In this document: positions 1-8,273 of the stretch, one piece after another | Layout of the letters: each line of letters opens with the position of its first letter | Position numbering within the stretch: position 1 is the first letter of the stretch | Virus record (IMG/VR): IMGVR_UViG_3300025909_000001 | Span: 1-44,366 of that record | Strand: one strand, 5' to 3' | Length of the DNA stretch: 44,366 bases | Source of the DNA: a virus | The notes under the pieces: model-generated | Database searches by the model: none | Told to the model about the DNA's origin: nothing | The model's input: the letters and a program-made list of their open reading frames with translations, nothing else | Translations under genes and position numbers: made by a program

Positions 1-127
1 AGAATCAAAAACAAGAAGTTGCGAAAACCGAAGGATCCGAACTGGCGCATCTCCTGGCAGTTCCCTCGCCGGATCACGACCGATAACGGCAACGACCACG
101 CCGCGCGCCTGGCGAACCTGGCCGCAG
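1..127. repeat. Terminal direct repeat, left copy (circular contig)
   Basis: The first 127 bases are identical to 44240-44366. The repeat lies wholly inside the portal gene and keeps its frame. A length of 127 is a usual assembler k-mer overlap, so it most likely marks a circular or circularly permuted molecule rather than a biological terminal repeat. Confidence 0.95.
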
Positions 128-456
128 GCGCGACCACGCTCAAAGACGAATACGGCGACCAGGGCAAGAACTGGATCCAACAGACGCGGCAATGGATCAA
201 TGAGCCGATCAAGTTCCTCGAGATGGCGAAGGACCAGCTCGCGCAATCCGGTCTGCCGCCGGAGATGCAGGAAATCATGCTGCAACGCTGGGCGCAGAAT
301 CTTCCGCTTTGGCGCGTGGGCATGCCTGGCGCCACCGGCGGCGCCGCGCCGGCTGCACCGGAAGACGACACGCCCGGGAAGACGAAGAAGGACAACAAGC
401 CGGCTGCGCCGAGCACGCCGCCCCCCAAGCCGGCCGATGAGCCCAAGAAGAAATAA
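1..456 (+). CDS. Portal protein, C-terminal part (rest at 43028..44366)
   Basis: This is the 3' end of the portal gene cut by the contig ends. Bases 1-127 equal 44240-44366, and position 19 here is in frame with the ATG at 43028, so the whole protein is 555 residues, normal for lambda-type portals (Phage_portal_2, gpB family). The tail of the protein is low-complexity (Ala, Pro, Lys, Asp) and ends in a KKK tract at 454-456. Portals of this family form the dodecameric ring at one capsid vertex through which DNA is packaged. The protease gene starts 3 bp downstream. The open start at base 1 is an artefact of linearisation, not a truncation. Confidence 0.9.
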   Translation, partial: RIKNKKLRKPKDPNWRISWQFPRRITTDNGNDHAARLANLAAGATTLKDEYGDQGKNWIQQTRQWINEPIKFLEMAKDQLAQSGLPPEMQEIMLQRWAQNLPLWRVGMPGATGGAAPAAPEDDTPGKTKKDNKPAAPSTPPPKPADEPKKK

Positions 457-459
457 GCC

Positions 460-1311
460 ATGCGCTACGATCAACTTTTCACGAAACTGTTTTGCCAGCC
501 GCTCCTGATCGAACCTGGATATCGCGTGGGCCTGGAGCTCGCGCTCGTCTCGATGATGCAGGGGCGGCCCGTCGAGCCGCCGCAAATGCGCAAAGTCGAT
601 GAAGATCGGCAAATGGCGCGAAGCGACCAGCTCCTGGAGATCCGCGGCGACACGGCGATCATTCACATCGACGGCGCGATCGATAAGAACCTCTCCTGGA
701 TGGATCGGCTGTGTTTTGATGCCACGGACCTGCGCGACGTGGATAAGGCGCTCGCTCGCGTGGCGAGCGACCGGTCGATTGCGAATGTGCTGATCGCTCT
801 CGATTCGCCGGGCGGGAGTTTCCCCGGCGTTCCGGAGACGGCCGGCCGCGTGGCCGCGCTTTCGAGTGCCGGCAAGAATACGATCGCGTTTTGCAACGAC
901 ATGGCGTGCAGCGCGGCCTATTGGATCGCGGCGCAGTGCGACCAGGTCTTTGCGCCGGCCAGTGCCAGCGTGGGATCCATCGGCGTCTATCTGGCCATTA
1001 TCGACCAGTCCAGGCGTCTGGAGGAAATGGGCCTGAACGTCCAGGAGCTGAAAAGTGGCGACCTCAAAACTGCCGGAGCACCTTGGAAGCCGCTTACCGA
1101 ATCCGAGCGCGACCACCTCCAGGAGCGCGTGGACCACATCGGAGCGATGTTTCGCGCGGCCGTGACCAGCAAACGCGACGTGCCGGACGATGCGATGGAG
1201 GGGCAAAGTTTCATCGGCGACACGCCTGGTGAAGACTTCCGGAGCGCGCTCACGGCCGGACTCATCGACGCGATCGTGCCGACGATGGAGGACGCTCTGG
1301 ACGAGTTCTAG
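460..1311 (+). CDS. Prohead protease, peptidase family S49 (SppA/lambda gpC type)
   Basis: The 283-residue protein has the S49 core: DSPGG at residues 115-119, the putative nucleophile Ser151 in ACSAAYW, and the putative general base Lys203 in SGDLKTAG. The 52-residue spacing of the dyad fits the short, single-domain phage form. In lambda-type heads this enzyme matures the procapsid by cutting scaffold, portal and sometimes capsid termini. It lies between portal and scaffold/capsid, the conserved order. The ATG is 3 bp after the portal stop, with a weak AAGAAG upstream. Family assignment is strong; its substrates here are inferred. Confidence 0.9.
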   Translation: MRYDQLFTKLFCQPLLIEPGYRVGLELALVSMMQGRPVEPPQMRKVDEDRQMARSDQLLEIRGDTAIIHIDGAIDKNLSWMDRLCFDATDLRDVDKALARVASDRSIANVLIALDSPGGSFPGVPETAGRVAALSSAGKNTIAFCNDMACSAAYWIAAQCDQVFAPASASVGSIGVYLAIIDQSRRLEEMGLNVQELKSGDLKTAGAPWKPLTESERDHLQERVDHIGAMFRAAVTSKRDVPDDAMEGQSFIGDTPGEDFRSALTAGLIDAIVPTMEDALDEF

Positions 1312-1337
1312 GGCGTTGACAAGGCGCGGCGGGCACT

Positions 1338-1913
1338 ATGAGTCCGTACTCCCGCCTCTTCACCCGCGCCCAGGCTTTCGGTTTCTTTCTCGCTCCGGAG
1401 GGCGCTGGCGGCGGTGGCGGCGGCGGTGGCACGCTGAAGGAAAAGCTCACCACGGCCCAGGCAAAGGTCACTGAGCTCGAAGGCAAGATCTCGGACCTCG
1501 AAGGCGATAAGGAATCGCTGGAGGGCGACGTGAGCACGCACCAGGCGACGATCAAGCGTCTCGAGTCCGAAAAAACCAAGCTCTCCAAGGAGCTGAACGC
1601 TGAGAAGGAAAAGGTGACGACCCTGGAGGGCGAAAAGACGCAGCTCACGAAGGACCTGGCCGCGGAAAAGGCAGAGGTCACCAAACTCAAAGGAGAGGCC
1701 AAGGATGCCGACGAGCTGGCTGGGGAAAAGGCAGCGGCCAATGGCCATCCGCCCACTCCGACCGATGCGGCCAAGACCGGCGGGAAAGCCAAGGACGGCG
1801 CCGCCCTCAATGCCGAGTACGAAAAGCTGAAGGGCCGGGAGCGCACCGCATTTTTCCGCGAACACGAGAAGGCCCTCATGGCCTACGCGAAGGAACTCGA
1901 AAAGGCCGGCTGA
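1338..1913 (+). CDS. Putative scaffolding protein (long coiled coil)
   Basis: The 191-residue product has a run of eight Gly near residues 25-32, then about 110 residues of heptad-rich Lys/Glu/Leu sequence that should form a long coiled coil, a Pro/Gly linker and a basic-acidic helical tail. Its position between protease and major capsid gene, and its composition, fit a head scaffold. No specific family is recognised. There is no Shine-Dalgarno site; TTGACA begins at 1316, 22 nt before the ATG, the recurrent start-site box of this genome. The Gly run is encoded by a GGC/GGT simple repeat around 1405-1430. Confidence 0.6.
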   Translation: MSPYSRLFTRAQAFGFFLAPEGAGGGGGGGGTLKEKLTTAQAKVTELEGKISDLEGDKESLEGDVSTHQATIKRLESEKTKLSKELNAEKEKVTTLEGEKTQLTKDLAAEKAEVTKLKGEAKDADELAGEKAAANGHPPTPTDAAKTGGKAKDGAALNAEYEKLKGRERTAFFREHEKALMAYAKELEKAG

Positions 1914-1963
1914 TTGACACGCCCGGAAACCGAAACCGCTCCGCTCACAAAGCCGCCCAATTT

Positions 1964-3037
1964 ATGAAACTCTTCCGACTCGCCGTTCTCGCGATCCTCG
2001 CTCTTTTGTTCGCCGTCTTCGCCACACAAACGCCGCTCGCCCAATCCAATCCGGCGAGTGCGCTCGTGGCGGCGGCGGTTATTGCCTGGGGCGTCTCGCT
2101 CGCGTTGAACGACGTTCGCTCGCCCCTCTGCCGCGCGGTCACGGTTCCCGATGGCCTGAAGCTCGATCGGATCCTGAACACGGCGCTGGTCGCCTTGAAG
2201 CGCCGGCTGCTCCCGATCATGGCGTTCAGCACGGTCTTCCGCGATGTGATGCTGCAGGGCACCGATATCGTCCAGGTGCCGTTCGTGCCGCTGGACCAGA
2301 CGGCCTCGCTCGATTTCGACTATGACATCGGCTACGAATCCGGCGACGGCACGCTGGAAACCCGTCCGGTGCAGATCAACCGGCGCAAGTATCAGCCGCT
2401 GGCGATCACCGGCCAGCAACTCGCCCGGCAGCCGATCCTCGAGCTCGAGAAGATCATGGTCGCGAAGGCGAACCAGCTCGCCGAGGACATCATCAACGAT
2501 ATTTTCTCGGTGGTCACCCTCGCGAACTTTGGGGCGGCCGTGTTCACGGGTGCTTCGAGCGGGTTCGACAGCGACGATATCATCACGATCCGGAAGGCGC
2601 TCGAAAACGCGATGTGGCCGGTCAACGGACGCTCGCTGATCCTGAACACGGATTACGATGCGGCGCTGCTCACCGATAGCGCGGTGAAGGCCGCGTATGC
2701 CTTTGGTGGCAGCGAAGCGATCCGCGAGGGCAAGGTGCCAAAGATCCTCGGCCTCGACTACTACAGCGCGCCGATTCTGCCAGGCAACGCGGAGAACCTG
2801 GTCGGCATCGCCTCTCTACCGTTTGCGATTCTGATTGGCTTCGCGCCGATCGAACCGCCGCCCGGCGCCCGCAAAGTGATGGTCGATTATCGGACGGTGT
2901 CCGACGACAACGGTCTCACGCTCGAGTATCGGGAATTCGGCGACGCCAAGGGCGACACCGATTACCGGATCATCGAGTGCAACTATGGCTTCGCGAAGGG
3001 CGACGCCGCGCAGCTCAAGCGCCTGACCTCCGCGTAA
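1964..3037 (+). CDS. Major capsid protein with an N-terminal signal-peptide-like segment
   Basis: A 357-residue protein in the capsid position after protease and scaffold. The body (about residue 65 onward) is alpha/beta and reads like an HK97-fold coat protein: an extended acidic segment, a long helix near 155-175 and a beta-rich C-terminus. Residues 1-27 look like a Sec signal peptide (MKLFR, a Leu/Ala/Val core, then PLAQS), followed by a second hydrophobic stretch near 30-48. The only alternative start seen, TTG at 2105, has no ribosome site, so I keep the ATG at 1964, which also lacks one. The hydrophobic leader is unusual for a capsid protein and may be removed in maturation. Capsid assignment is by position and length; the fold is inferred. 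Confidence 0.75.
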   Translation: MKLFRLAVLAILALLFAVFATQTPLAQSNPASALVAAAVIAWGVSLALNDVRSPLCRAVTVPDGLKLDRILNTALVALKRRLLPIMAFSTVFRDVMLQGTDIVQVPFVPLDQTASLDFDYDIGYESGDGTLETRPVQINRRKYQPLAITGQQLARQPILELEKIMVAKANQLAEDIINDIFSVVTLANFGAAVFTGASSGFDSDDIITIRKALENAMWPVNGRSLILNTDYDAALLTDSAVKAAYAFGGSEAIREGKVPKILGLDYYSAPILPGNAENLVGIASLPFAILIGFAPIEPPPGARKVMVDYRTVSDDNGLTLEYREFGDAKGDTDYRIIECNYGFAKGDAAQLKRLTSA

Positions 3038-3041
3038 TCCC

Positions 3042-3350
3042 ATGCGCCGCGCGATCACCATTGGCATCCGGCACGGAAAGGATCTCCCTGAGATCATGAC
3101 CGGCCCGGACATGCCGCTCAAAGAGCACACCGCCGGTTTCAAGAAACTGCGCGAGACTCGGTCCCATCCGGACTTCCAGCGCGTGGAGATCTGGCACTCC
3201 GATAGCGGCCTGGTGCGCAAAGCCCGTTTTCTGACGCCTGACGGCGCGGTGGCCGCGGAAGCAAAGGAAGCCGCGGAGAAGGCGCAGACCGCCGCCGCAC
3301 AACCCAAGCCGAAGCCCGCCAAGCCTAAAAAGGAAAAGCCGGCCAAATAA
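3042..3350 (+). CDS. Small hypothetical head-module protein, Lys/Pro/Ala-rich tail
   Basis: Product of 102 residues. The first 70 residues are mixed alpha/beta with no family I recognise. The last 30 form a disordered, basic Ala/Lys/Pro tail that could bind nucleic acid or a capsid surface. It starts 5 bp after the capsid gene and precedes the head-fibre-like gene, so a head role is likely from context only. Confidence 0.6.
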   Translation: MRRAITIGIRHGKDLPEIMTGPDMPLKEHTAGFKKLRETRSHPDFQRVEIWHSDSGLVRKARFLTPDGAVAAEAKEAAEKAQTAAAQPKPKPAKPKKEKPAK

Positions 3351-3382
3351 ACTTTCGCGACCGTTCCGCAGCAAAAACCGTT

Positions 3383-3913
3383 ATGAAACCCAAAATCCCA
3401 ATCATTCTCGCCCTTCTCGCCTCCGGTCTTGTTTGCCTCGCCGGTACCAAGGTCGTCAATTCACACCTCGGCTTCCAAATCGGCTCCGCGGCCACCGAGC
3501 TTGTTGGTTTCTGGGGAGCGACGCCTGTCGTCCAGCCCACGTCGGCCAACCAGGCTGCGTTGACGGATTCCACCGGCGGTTCGGCCAGCAATACGACACT
3601 GGCGGCCGTAACTGCGCCCTCGGCGATCACGGACAGCACGGGCGGCAGCGCGGGGACCACGCTGGCGGCAATCACCACCTTTACGCCTTCCGTGGCCTGG
3701 AACGGATCGAGCGTGTATCCGAGCGCGGCCGATGCGACTGCGATCGCGGCCGCGATCACCTCGGAGAAGAATTCTTTGGCCAGTCTGGCCGCACGCCAGG
3801 CGGAGGACCGCGCGGCGATCGTTGCTCTGACGGATGCGACTGCGAAGGAAACGAAACTCCTGAACGCGATCCGGAGCGCCCTCGTCGCCGCCGGCCTGAT
3901 CAAAGGCTCGTAA
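3383..3913 (+). CDS. Head-fibre/decoration-like protein with signal peptide
   Basis: The 176-residue product starts with a hydrophobic leader (MKPKIPIILALLASGLVCLA) and then carries two copies of a DSTGGSA...TLAA repeat (about residues 53-95). It ends in a helix LLNAIRSALVAAGLI. The DSTGG repeats plus the terminal xLxAAGLI helix recall phage head-fibre proteins (Phage_fiber_2 type), which sit on the capsid outside and trimerise. It follows the capsid gene, as expected for a decoration protein. No Shine-Dalgarno site precedes the ATG. The signal-peptide-like N-terminus matches that of the capsid and tail-fibre genes. Confidence 0.6.
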   Translation: MKPKIPIILALLASGLVCLAGTKVVNSHLGFQIGSAATELVGFWGATPVVQPTSANQAALTDSTGGSASNTTLAAVTAPSAITDSTGGSAGTTLAAITTFTPSVAWNGSSVYPSAADATAIAAAITSEKNSLASLAARQAEDRAAIVALTDATAKETKLLNAIRSALVAAGLIKGS

Positions 3914-3931
3914 TCTTTTTCCGGTTGGTGG

Positions 3932-3965
3932 GAGAGCCGGTGGGTCCGCAGGGCCGCCGGCTCTC
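3932..3965 (+). other. Strong intergenic hairpin
   Basis: The arms 3932-3943 and 3954-3965 pair over 12 bp with one G-U, around a 10-nt loop (inner arms GAGAGCCGG and CCGGCTCTC). No T-run follows on either strand, so it is not a textbook terminator. It lies between the decoration and 181-residue genes and could stabilise the capsid-gene mRNA end or attenuate read-through. Confidence 0.55.
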
Positions 3966-3984
3966 TCCATTTCCAGACGTCCCT

Positions 3985-4530
3985 ATGGCCAAGAACCCCG
4001 AACTGATCCCGCACAAGCTCGTCGCGCAACTTTACGACCTGGACGCCCAGATCGAGGAGCTGAAGGACAGAAAGGCCGCGCTCGAGACCGAACTGATCGA
4101 CTGCGGAGAAGGTCATTACGTCGAGATCGAGGAGCGATCGCCGGGCGCGGGCAAGCGCAAGGCAGTCGTCGTTAAACCGTCCGCGCCGAAGCCGACCTAT
4201 ACTCTCTACCCCGATGCGCTGAAAAAGGCTTTCCTCGAGGCCAGGGAAGCAAAGAAGGCCACACCGGAGCTCCTCGAGGCATTCGCTGCCGATCAGGAAG
4301 CGAAGGCCCGCAAACTGGCGGGAATCAATTTCGGCATGATGTTTGACCGTGTGGTCGTCTATCGTCCGGCGCCGGCGTTCGCCGACCTGGTTACCAGGCT
4401 AATGGGCAAGGCGACGGCCACCCGCGATAAGTTGCTCCTCCTGTGCCAGGTCACGAAGAAGGCGGGAGCCGATCACGTGAAGCTTCTGGACAAGCCGAAG
4501 AAACAGGAGGCGGCAGACGAGGAGGAATAA
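3985..4530 (+). CDS. Hypothetical head-module protein (181 aa)
   Basis: No family recognised. Residues 10-40 form a short charged coiled coil, followed by a Lys/Pro linker and an alpha-helical C-terminal half ending in an acidic tail. The frame is open further upstream to 3433, but that stretch only shadows the preceding gene. The ATG at 3985 lies just after the 3932-3965 hairpin. The gene overlaps the next by TAATG. Confidence 0.65.
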   Translation: MAKNPELIPHKLVAQLYDLDAQIEELKDRKAALETELIDCGEGHYVEIEERSPGAGKRKAVVVKPSAPKPTYTLYPDALKKAFLEAREAKKATPELLEAFAADQEAKARKLAGINFGMMFDRVVVYRPAPAFADLVTRLMGKATATRDKLLLLCQVTKKAGADHVKLLDKPKKQEAADEEE

Positions 4531-4745
4531 TGGAAGGCGAGCCCAAAGCGTGGTGGGAAGAGCTGGCGGAGGGCTGGGAACGCATCGCGAATCGCCTCGA
4601 AGCCAAACCCAAGGGCGATGCCTCCCCGACCGCTACAACGAACAACACGGCGCGCGCCGTGGCCGTCACCGCCAAATCGCTTGCTGCCGGGCTCAGGGCA
4701 GCGGCTCGTCGCGCTGACACCGGGATAGGGAATGGCCAGACTTGA
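4530..4745 (+). CDS. Small hypothetical protein (71 aa)
   Basis: The ATG overlaps the previous stop as TAATG, with a good GGAGGA ribosome site inside the upstream gene, which decides this start over earlier in-frame codons. The product has a Trp-rich amphipathic N-terminus and an Ala/Arg-rich helix. Function unknown; context is head-tail joining. Confidence 0.6.
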   Translation: MEGEPKAWWEELAEGWERIANRLEAKPKGDASPTATTNNTARAVAVTAKSLAAGLRAAARRADTGIGNGQT

Positions 4746-5082
4746 TCAATTGCAGGGGCGGGGATTCCGCTTTCTCGTCAATAACTCCAACGCCCCGACG
4801 ATCTCGACGAAGGGCGGGACGGCGAAGCTGCTCAGCTCGCCGATCGGCATGGGCGCGACGATGCAGGAACACGGCTACTGGCCGAAATTTAACGGAGTGG
4901 TGGAATTGAGCCGGGCGGATTTCATCAAGCTCAGGATCAAGGACCGGACTGTGGTGGAGTACCGCAACAACGCGGCGAACAAGCTGAAGGTGGCCCTCAG
5001 AGTGATCGGGATCGAAGACAACGGCGCGAGCGCCACCGTGAAGCTGACCTTGGTGTGGGAGCCTGGCGGAAAGGAAGGGTAG
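4732..5082 (+). CDS. Hypothetical head-tail junction protein (116 aa)
   Basis: Overlaps the preceding gene by 14 bp, indicating coupled translation. The protein is predicted to be largely beta-stranded with no recognised domain. Between capsid/decoration and tail-completion genes, a head-closure or adaptor role is plausible but not shown by the sequence. Confidence 0.6.
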   Translation: MARLDQLQGRGFRFLVNNSNAPTISTKGGTAKLLSSPIGMGATMQEHGYWPKFNGVVELSRADFIKLRIKDRTVVEYRNNAANKLKVALRVIGIEDNGASATVKLTLVWEPGGKEG

Positions 5083-5087
5083 CGTTT

Positions 5088-5867
5088 ATGAGCGCGAGCT
5101 CGCTCGATATCGAGGGATGGGTGGCGATGTGCCAGGAGCTTTCCCGAATGTCGGGCAAAGACTTCCGCGAGATCATCGTCCCGGAGGTGGGGCAGCTCCT
5201 CCGGGCTTGTGTGCGCCGCATGGGGCCTCGGCGCCCAGACGGGGTGATCGCGAAGCGGGTGAGCGCGCATGGGTCGTATATCGAATTTGCGGACGGCACC
5301 AAGATCAACACCTGGAAAAAGAGCGACCATGCGGAGATGTTCCTCGATGACTCCACCTATCCGCTGTACGCGGCACGGTGGCCGAAGAAGAGCCGGATCC
5401 CGCCGATGGAGGCCGGGAAGAGCTGGCACGCGATGAACGACGCGAACAGGCACTGGTCGGGGCCCCGCTTCGCGAAGTTTGAAAAGCTGGATGCGGAGCG
5501 AGTGGCCGTAATGAATCGGCGATATCTGGAGGCCCTGAGTGCGCGTGGGCTCGCGCACAAGACCTGGAACGAGATCGCGGAGCTGCTCGGGCTCAGCCTC
5601 GATATCCCGAAGTGGGTGAAGAACGCGAAGGACCCGAAAGGGCGGCACTTCCAGGAAGCGCTCGCCACGACGATTATCGACCAGGCGGTGTGCATCGTGG
5701 AGTTTGTGAACTCCAATCCGCTGGTAGTGGGCAGGCTGAGAGGCGAGGAGGTCCTCGCCGGCGCGCTGCGCGATCGGGAGAAGGCTTTCATGATCGATAT
5801 GCAGAAAGGCGTCTTCGACGATGTGGTACGCCGGGCACAGCGATATCCGGGCGTGTTCGTGAATTGA
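5088..5867 (+). CDS. Hypothetical head-tail joining / minor tail protein (259 aa)
   Basis: No family recognised with confidence. The product is helical and basic, rich in Arg/Trp in its first half. The ATG at 5088 follows the prior stop by 5 bp. The stop TGA lies inside the TTGAC box that precedes the next gene. Position suggests a neck or tail-completion protein. Confidence 0.6.
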   Translation: MSASSLDIEGWVAMCQELSRMSGKDFREIIVPEVGQLLRACVRRMGPRRPDGVIAKRVSAHGSYIEFADGTKINTWKKSDHAEMFLDDSTYPLYAARWPKKSRIPPMEAGKSWHAMNDANRHWSGPRFAKFEKLDAERVAVMNRRYLEALSARGLAHKTWNEIAELLGLSLDIPKWVKNAKDPKGRHFQEALATTIIDQAVCIVEFVNSNPLVVGRLRGEEVLAGALRDREKAFMIDMQKGVFDDVVRRAQRYPGVFVN

Positions 5868-5882
5868 CGTCCCGCTGACGGT

Positions 5883-6353
5883 ATGCCCGCTCCCGATCTC
5901 GCCTCGCTCCTGGACCCGACGACACTCGTCGAGGCCGCGGTGAAGAAGCTTTTGACCAAGCCACCGAAGACGGTGGACGCGTTTGTCTCGAGAGAGAGCG
6001 GGACGCTGACGGCCGAGCGGGTGAACATCACTTTCACACTCGGGAAATGGAACGGGCGATGGTTCAAGGACCGCGGCGGGAAGTGGCGGCATTCGTGCTG
6101 GGAATACACTTTGCAGCTCGATATCTGGACGAAGCGCCTCGCGAAGGACAAAGGGCGCCATGCCTTCCTCCGCGGGAAGCTCCCGGCGCTGCTCACGGAC
6201 GCCGTGCTGGATCCCAAGTTTCTGGCCTGGCACACGCTCGCCTCGCTGAATGAACTGGGCGGATCGGAAAGCATCCAGGCGGGGGATGACATGGACACTT
6301 CGTTCCTGAAGTATGGCGGGCTGGTGACGGTCCGGAGCGATTCCTGGCCGTGA
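5883..6353 (+). CDS. Putative tail terminator / minor tail protein (156 aa)
   Basis: The 156-residue alpha/beta protein sits where lambda-type phages encode the tail terminator. Residues 100-155 (LLTDAVL, a WHTL helix, then a FLKYGGLVTVRSDSW strand) fit that fold loosely; the call is by synteny. No Shine-Dalgarno site; TTGAC starts at 5864, 19 nt before the ATG. Confidence 0.5.
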   Translation: MPAPDLASLLDPTTLVEAAVKKLLTKPPKTVDAFVSRESGTLTAERVNITFTLGKWNGRWFKDRGGKWRHSCWEYTLQLDIWTKRLAKDKGRHAFLRGKLPALLTDAVLDPKFLAWHTLASLNELGGSESIQAGDDMDTSFLKYGGLVTVRSDSWP

Positions 6354-6375
6354 TTGACAAGGCGGCGATGGCACT

Positions 6376-6861
6376 ATGCGCCCGCCACTCCGTCTCCTCT
6401 CGCTCGCCCTCGCTTGTGTCCTCGCGTTGCCGTTCGCCGGCCGCGCAGCCGACTACACCGTCACCGCGGCCAATGTCGTTCCGAGCGCGGATGCTCAGCT
6501 CGCGCGCGGCACGGCCGGGACCTCGATCACCGCGGGCATGGCTCTCGCCAAGGATTCGACCGGACTGCTCCAACCGTATGACTCCAACAGCGGCACGGCG
6601 CTCCTCCGCGTCTTTGTGGGGATCGCATGCGGCGGCGGTGCGACGGGCCAGCCGATCGTCTACTGCACCCAGGACCTGACGGGCTTCACGCCTGGTTTCA
6701 CGGTGGCGGCCGGTGCGATCGTGATTGGATCGGCGACGGCAGGACTGCTTTGCCCGGCCGCGGATCTCGCGACCGGGAACTATCTCACGATCGTCGGCGT
6801 GGGGATCGGTTCGAACAAAATCAAGTTTTCGACTTTGGCGGCGGGCGTGGCCACGCCGTAA
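6376..6861 (+). CDS. Decoration-like virion protein with signal peptide
   Basis: Product of 161 residues. Residues 1-26 form a signal peptide (basic MRPPLR, Leu/Ala core, AGRA-A end). The mature part is Gly/Ala/Thr-rich beta sequence with the pattern seen in phage cement or DUF2190-like decoration proteins: AGTSITAGMALAKDS, VGIACGGGATGQP and PAADLATGNYLTIVGVG. Such proteins coat the capsid or tail surface. TTGACA at 6354 is 22 nt before the ATG, with no Shine-Dalgarno site. The export signal on a virion protein is the oddity here. Confidence 0.6.
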   Translation: MRPPLRLLSLALACVLALPFAGRAADYTVTAANVVPSADAQLARGTAGTSITAGMALAKDSTGLLQPYDSNSGTALLRVFVGIACGGGATGQPIVYCTQDLTGFTPGFTVAAGAIVIGSATAGLLCPAADLATGNYLTIVGVGIGSNKIKFSTLAAGVATP

Positions 6862-6893
6862 CCGGAGAGCGTTGACACCCACGCGAGGCACCT

Positions 6894-7124
6894 ATGGCGA
6901 ACGCTCAACTCCAACAGACCTACGTGCGGCTGCAGCGGGAGATTGCCGATCACGACCGGCAGATCAAGGAGCTCACGGAAATGCGCGCCTCGAAGGCTGA
7001 GGCGCTCGAGCAACTGAAGGCGCACGCACCCACTCGGCCCGGCGAAGCGAAATCAGAGGCACCCAAGGCGCCGACGCCGACACCGCCCGCCGAAGCTAAA
7101 CCACCGGAGACACCCAAGAAGTAA
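6894..7124 (+). CDS. Small coiled-coil protein with Pro-rich tail (76 aa)
   Basis: Residues 5-42 form a charged coiled coil and 45-76 a Pro/Ala/Lys disordered tail, resembling a shortened version of the scaffold at 1338. TTGACA at 6872 is 22 nt before the ATG. It lies just before the tail tube candidate; role unknown. Confidence 0.6.
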   Translation: MANAQLQQTYVRLQREIADHDRQIKELTEMRASKAEALEQLKAHAPTRPGEAKSEAPKAPTPTPPAEAKPPETPKK

Positions 7125-7127
7125 GCC

Positions 7128-7508
7128 ATGAGCGATCCCGCAAAAACTTTTAACGACGGGGGAATCAAGTTCAACCGTCAGACGGTGAGCCTGAAGGACA
7201 CCGATGGAACGCAGACCGACTACGTGCTCAAGAAGGGGAACCTGAAGGCGGGCGTGAAAAAGGTGACGTCGGACAACCAAAACGGCGTCGAATACAAACA
7301 GGCCGGCATGGCCAAGATTCCGGAAGGAAAGTTCAGCCTGCAGTACATCAACCCGACCGACAAAGTGCCGGCGCAGATGCAGTACTTCACGGCCCAGGAT
7401 AGCGGCGGAAACACGCGCAACCTCGTTTTGTGGGAAGTGGACGATCAGTTCGGCGCCGGTGAGGAAGCCGTGATCGAGTGCGACGTCTCGGAGAAGCAGG
7501 CCCAGTAA
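7128..7508 (+). CDS. Putative major tail tube protein (126 aa)
   Basis: Small, soluble, predicted all-beta protein located immediately before the chaperone-position and tape-measure genes, where long-tailed phages encode the tube subunit. Length is at the short end for tube proteins. No sequence family is recognised, so this is a synteny call. The ATG is 3 bp after the previous stop. Confidence 0.5.
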   Translation: MSDPAKTFNDGGIKFNRQTVSLKDTDGTQTDYVLKKGNLKAGVKKVTSDNQNGVEYKQAGMAKIPEGKFSLQYINPTDKVPAQMQYFTAQDSGGNTRNLVLWEVDDQFGAGEEAVIECDVSEKQAQ

Positions 7509-7535
7509 GAGGGGCCCCGCGCCCCGATCGCGCGC

Positions 7536-8273
7536 ATGCTCCTTGATGATATCCCAGGGCTGAAGCGTGCGGTGGCCCGCGCGCGAGCGAAGGAGGCGAT
7601 GATTCGCGAAAGGGCGTATCTGCCTTGCTGCCTGCGCATTTCCGGGATCGACGTCCATCCGTTTACCCCGCGTCACTATCTTCTCCTGGACGCCGCGCGA
7701 TCGCCGCTGATCGGCTACCCGGGCGAGGTGCTCCCCGAGCACGTGGCGCAATTTCTGTGGATTATCTCGACGGCTTTCGTCCTGCCGTCGCACCAGATGC
7801 CTTTGAGGGAGGTGAAGAAGATCCGGGCGAAGTTTGGCGAGCGGGTGCGCCGCGTTCACTACCTTCCCGCTCGAAAACAGATCCGGGCGTATATTGACGA
7901 AGCGTGGTTTGATGCGCCGCCGGTCAACCACACAACCGAGGACGCTCCTCATGCCAGTTTCGCCGCGACGCTGGTCGAGCGGTTTTTGCCCCGACCGGTG
8001 GCGACGTTCGACTCGCGCGGCCAGCCAATCATTGGCGGCGGGACGTTGGACACGCCCTTCTCTCAACTCTTCCAGGTCCTGCGCTTGATGAATCGGCGCG
8101 CGGACCCGGATTGTTTCCTGAGCAACCCGCTGAGCGATCGCGTGGAGCGCGAGTGTGTCCGGCGGTATTTCAACCGGAAGAAGGCCCGGAAGGCGGCGCG
8201 GGCGGCGAAAGCAGCCGCGGCGAGAGAATCCCAGGCGTCTGGAAATCGACAAGCGGAGGGGGGGAAACCATGA
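7536..8273 (+). CDS. Putative tail assembly chaperone-position protein (245 aa)
   Basis: Lies between tube and tape measure, the place of tail assembly chaperones. The first 115 residues carry a HYLLLDAARSPLI segment and hydrophobic helices; the C-terminus is a basic Lys/Arg/Ala helix. The 3' end holds a G7-A3 run just before the tape-measure ATG; it may serve as part of the ribosome site. One copy of the genome's 16-bp near-palindrome lies at 8229-8244, inside the disordered C-terminus (coding SQASG). Confidence 0.5.
   Translation: MLLDDIPGLKRAVARARAKEAMIRERAYLPCCLRISGIDVHPFTPRHYLLLDAARSPLIGYPGEVLPEHVAQFLWIISTAFVLPSHQMPLREVKKIRAKFGERVRRVHYLPARKQIRAYIDEAWFDAPPVNHTTEDAPHASFAATLVERFLPRPVATFDSRGQPIIGGGTLDTPFSQLFQVLRLMNRRADPDCFLSNPLSDRVERECVRRYFNRKKARKAARAAKAAAARESQASGNRQAEGGKP

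Noticed and set aside
1-127. Biological direct terminal repeat
   Set aside because: It lies inside the portal gene without packaging-site features and has an assembler-typical length, while the terminase is of the cos-cutting GpA family.
4875-6374. Long minus-strand open frame (499 codons), and similar ones at 11611-13332 and 38894-40168
   Set aside because: They lie fully opposite well-supported plus-strand genes, lack ribosome sites, and have the Arg/Pro/His-rich composition typical of antisense frames in GC-rich DNA.
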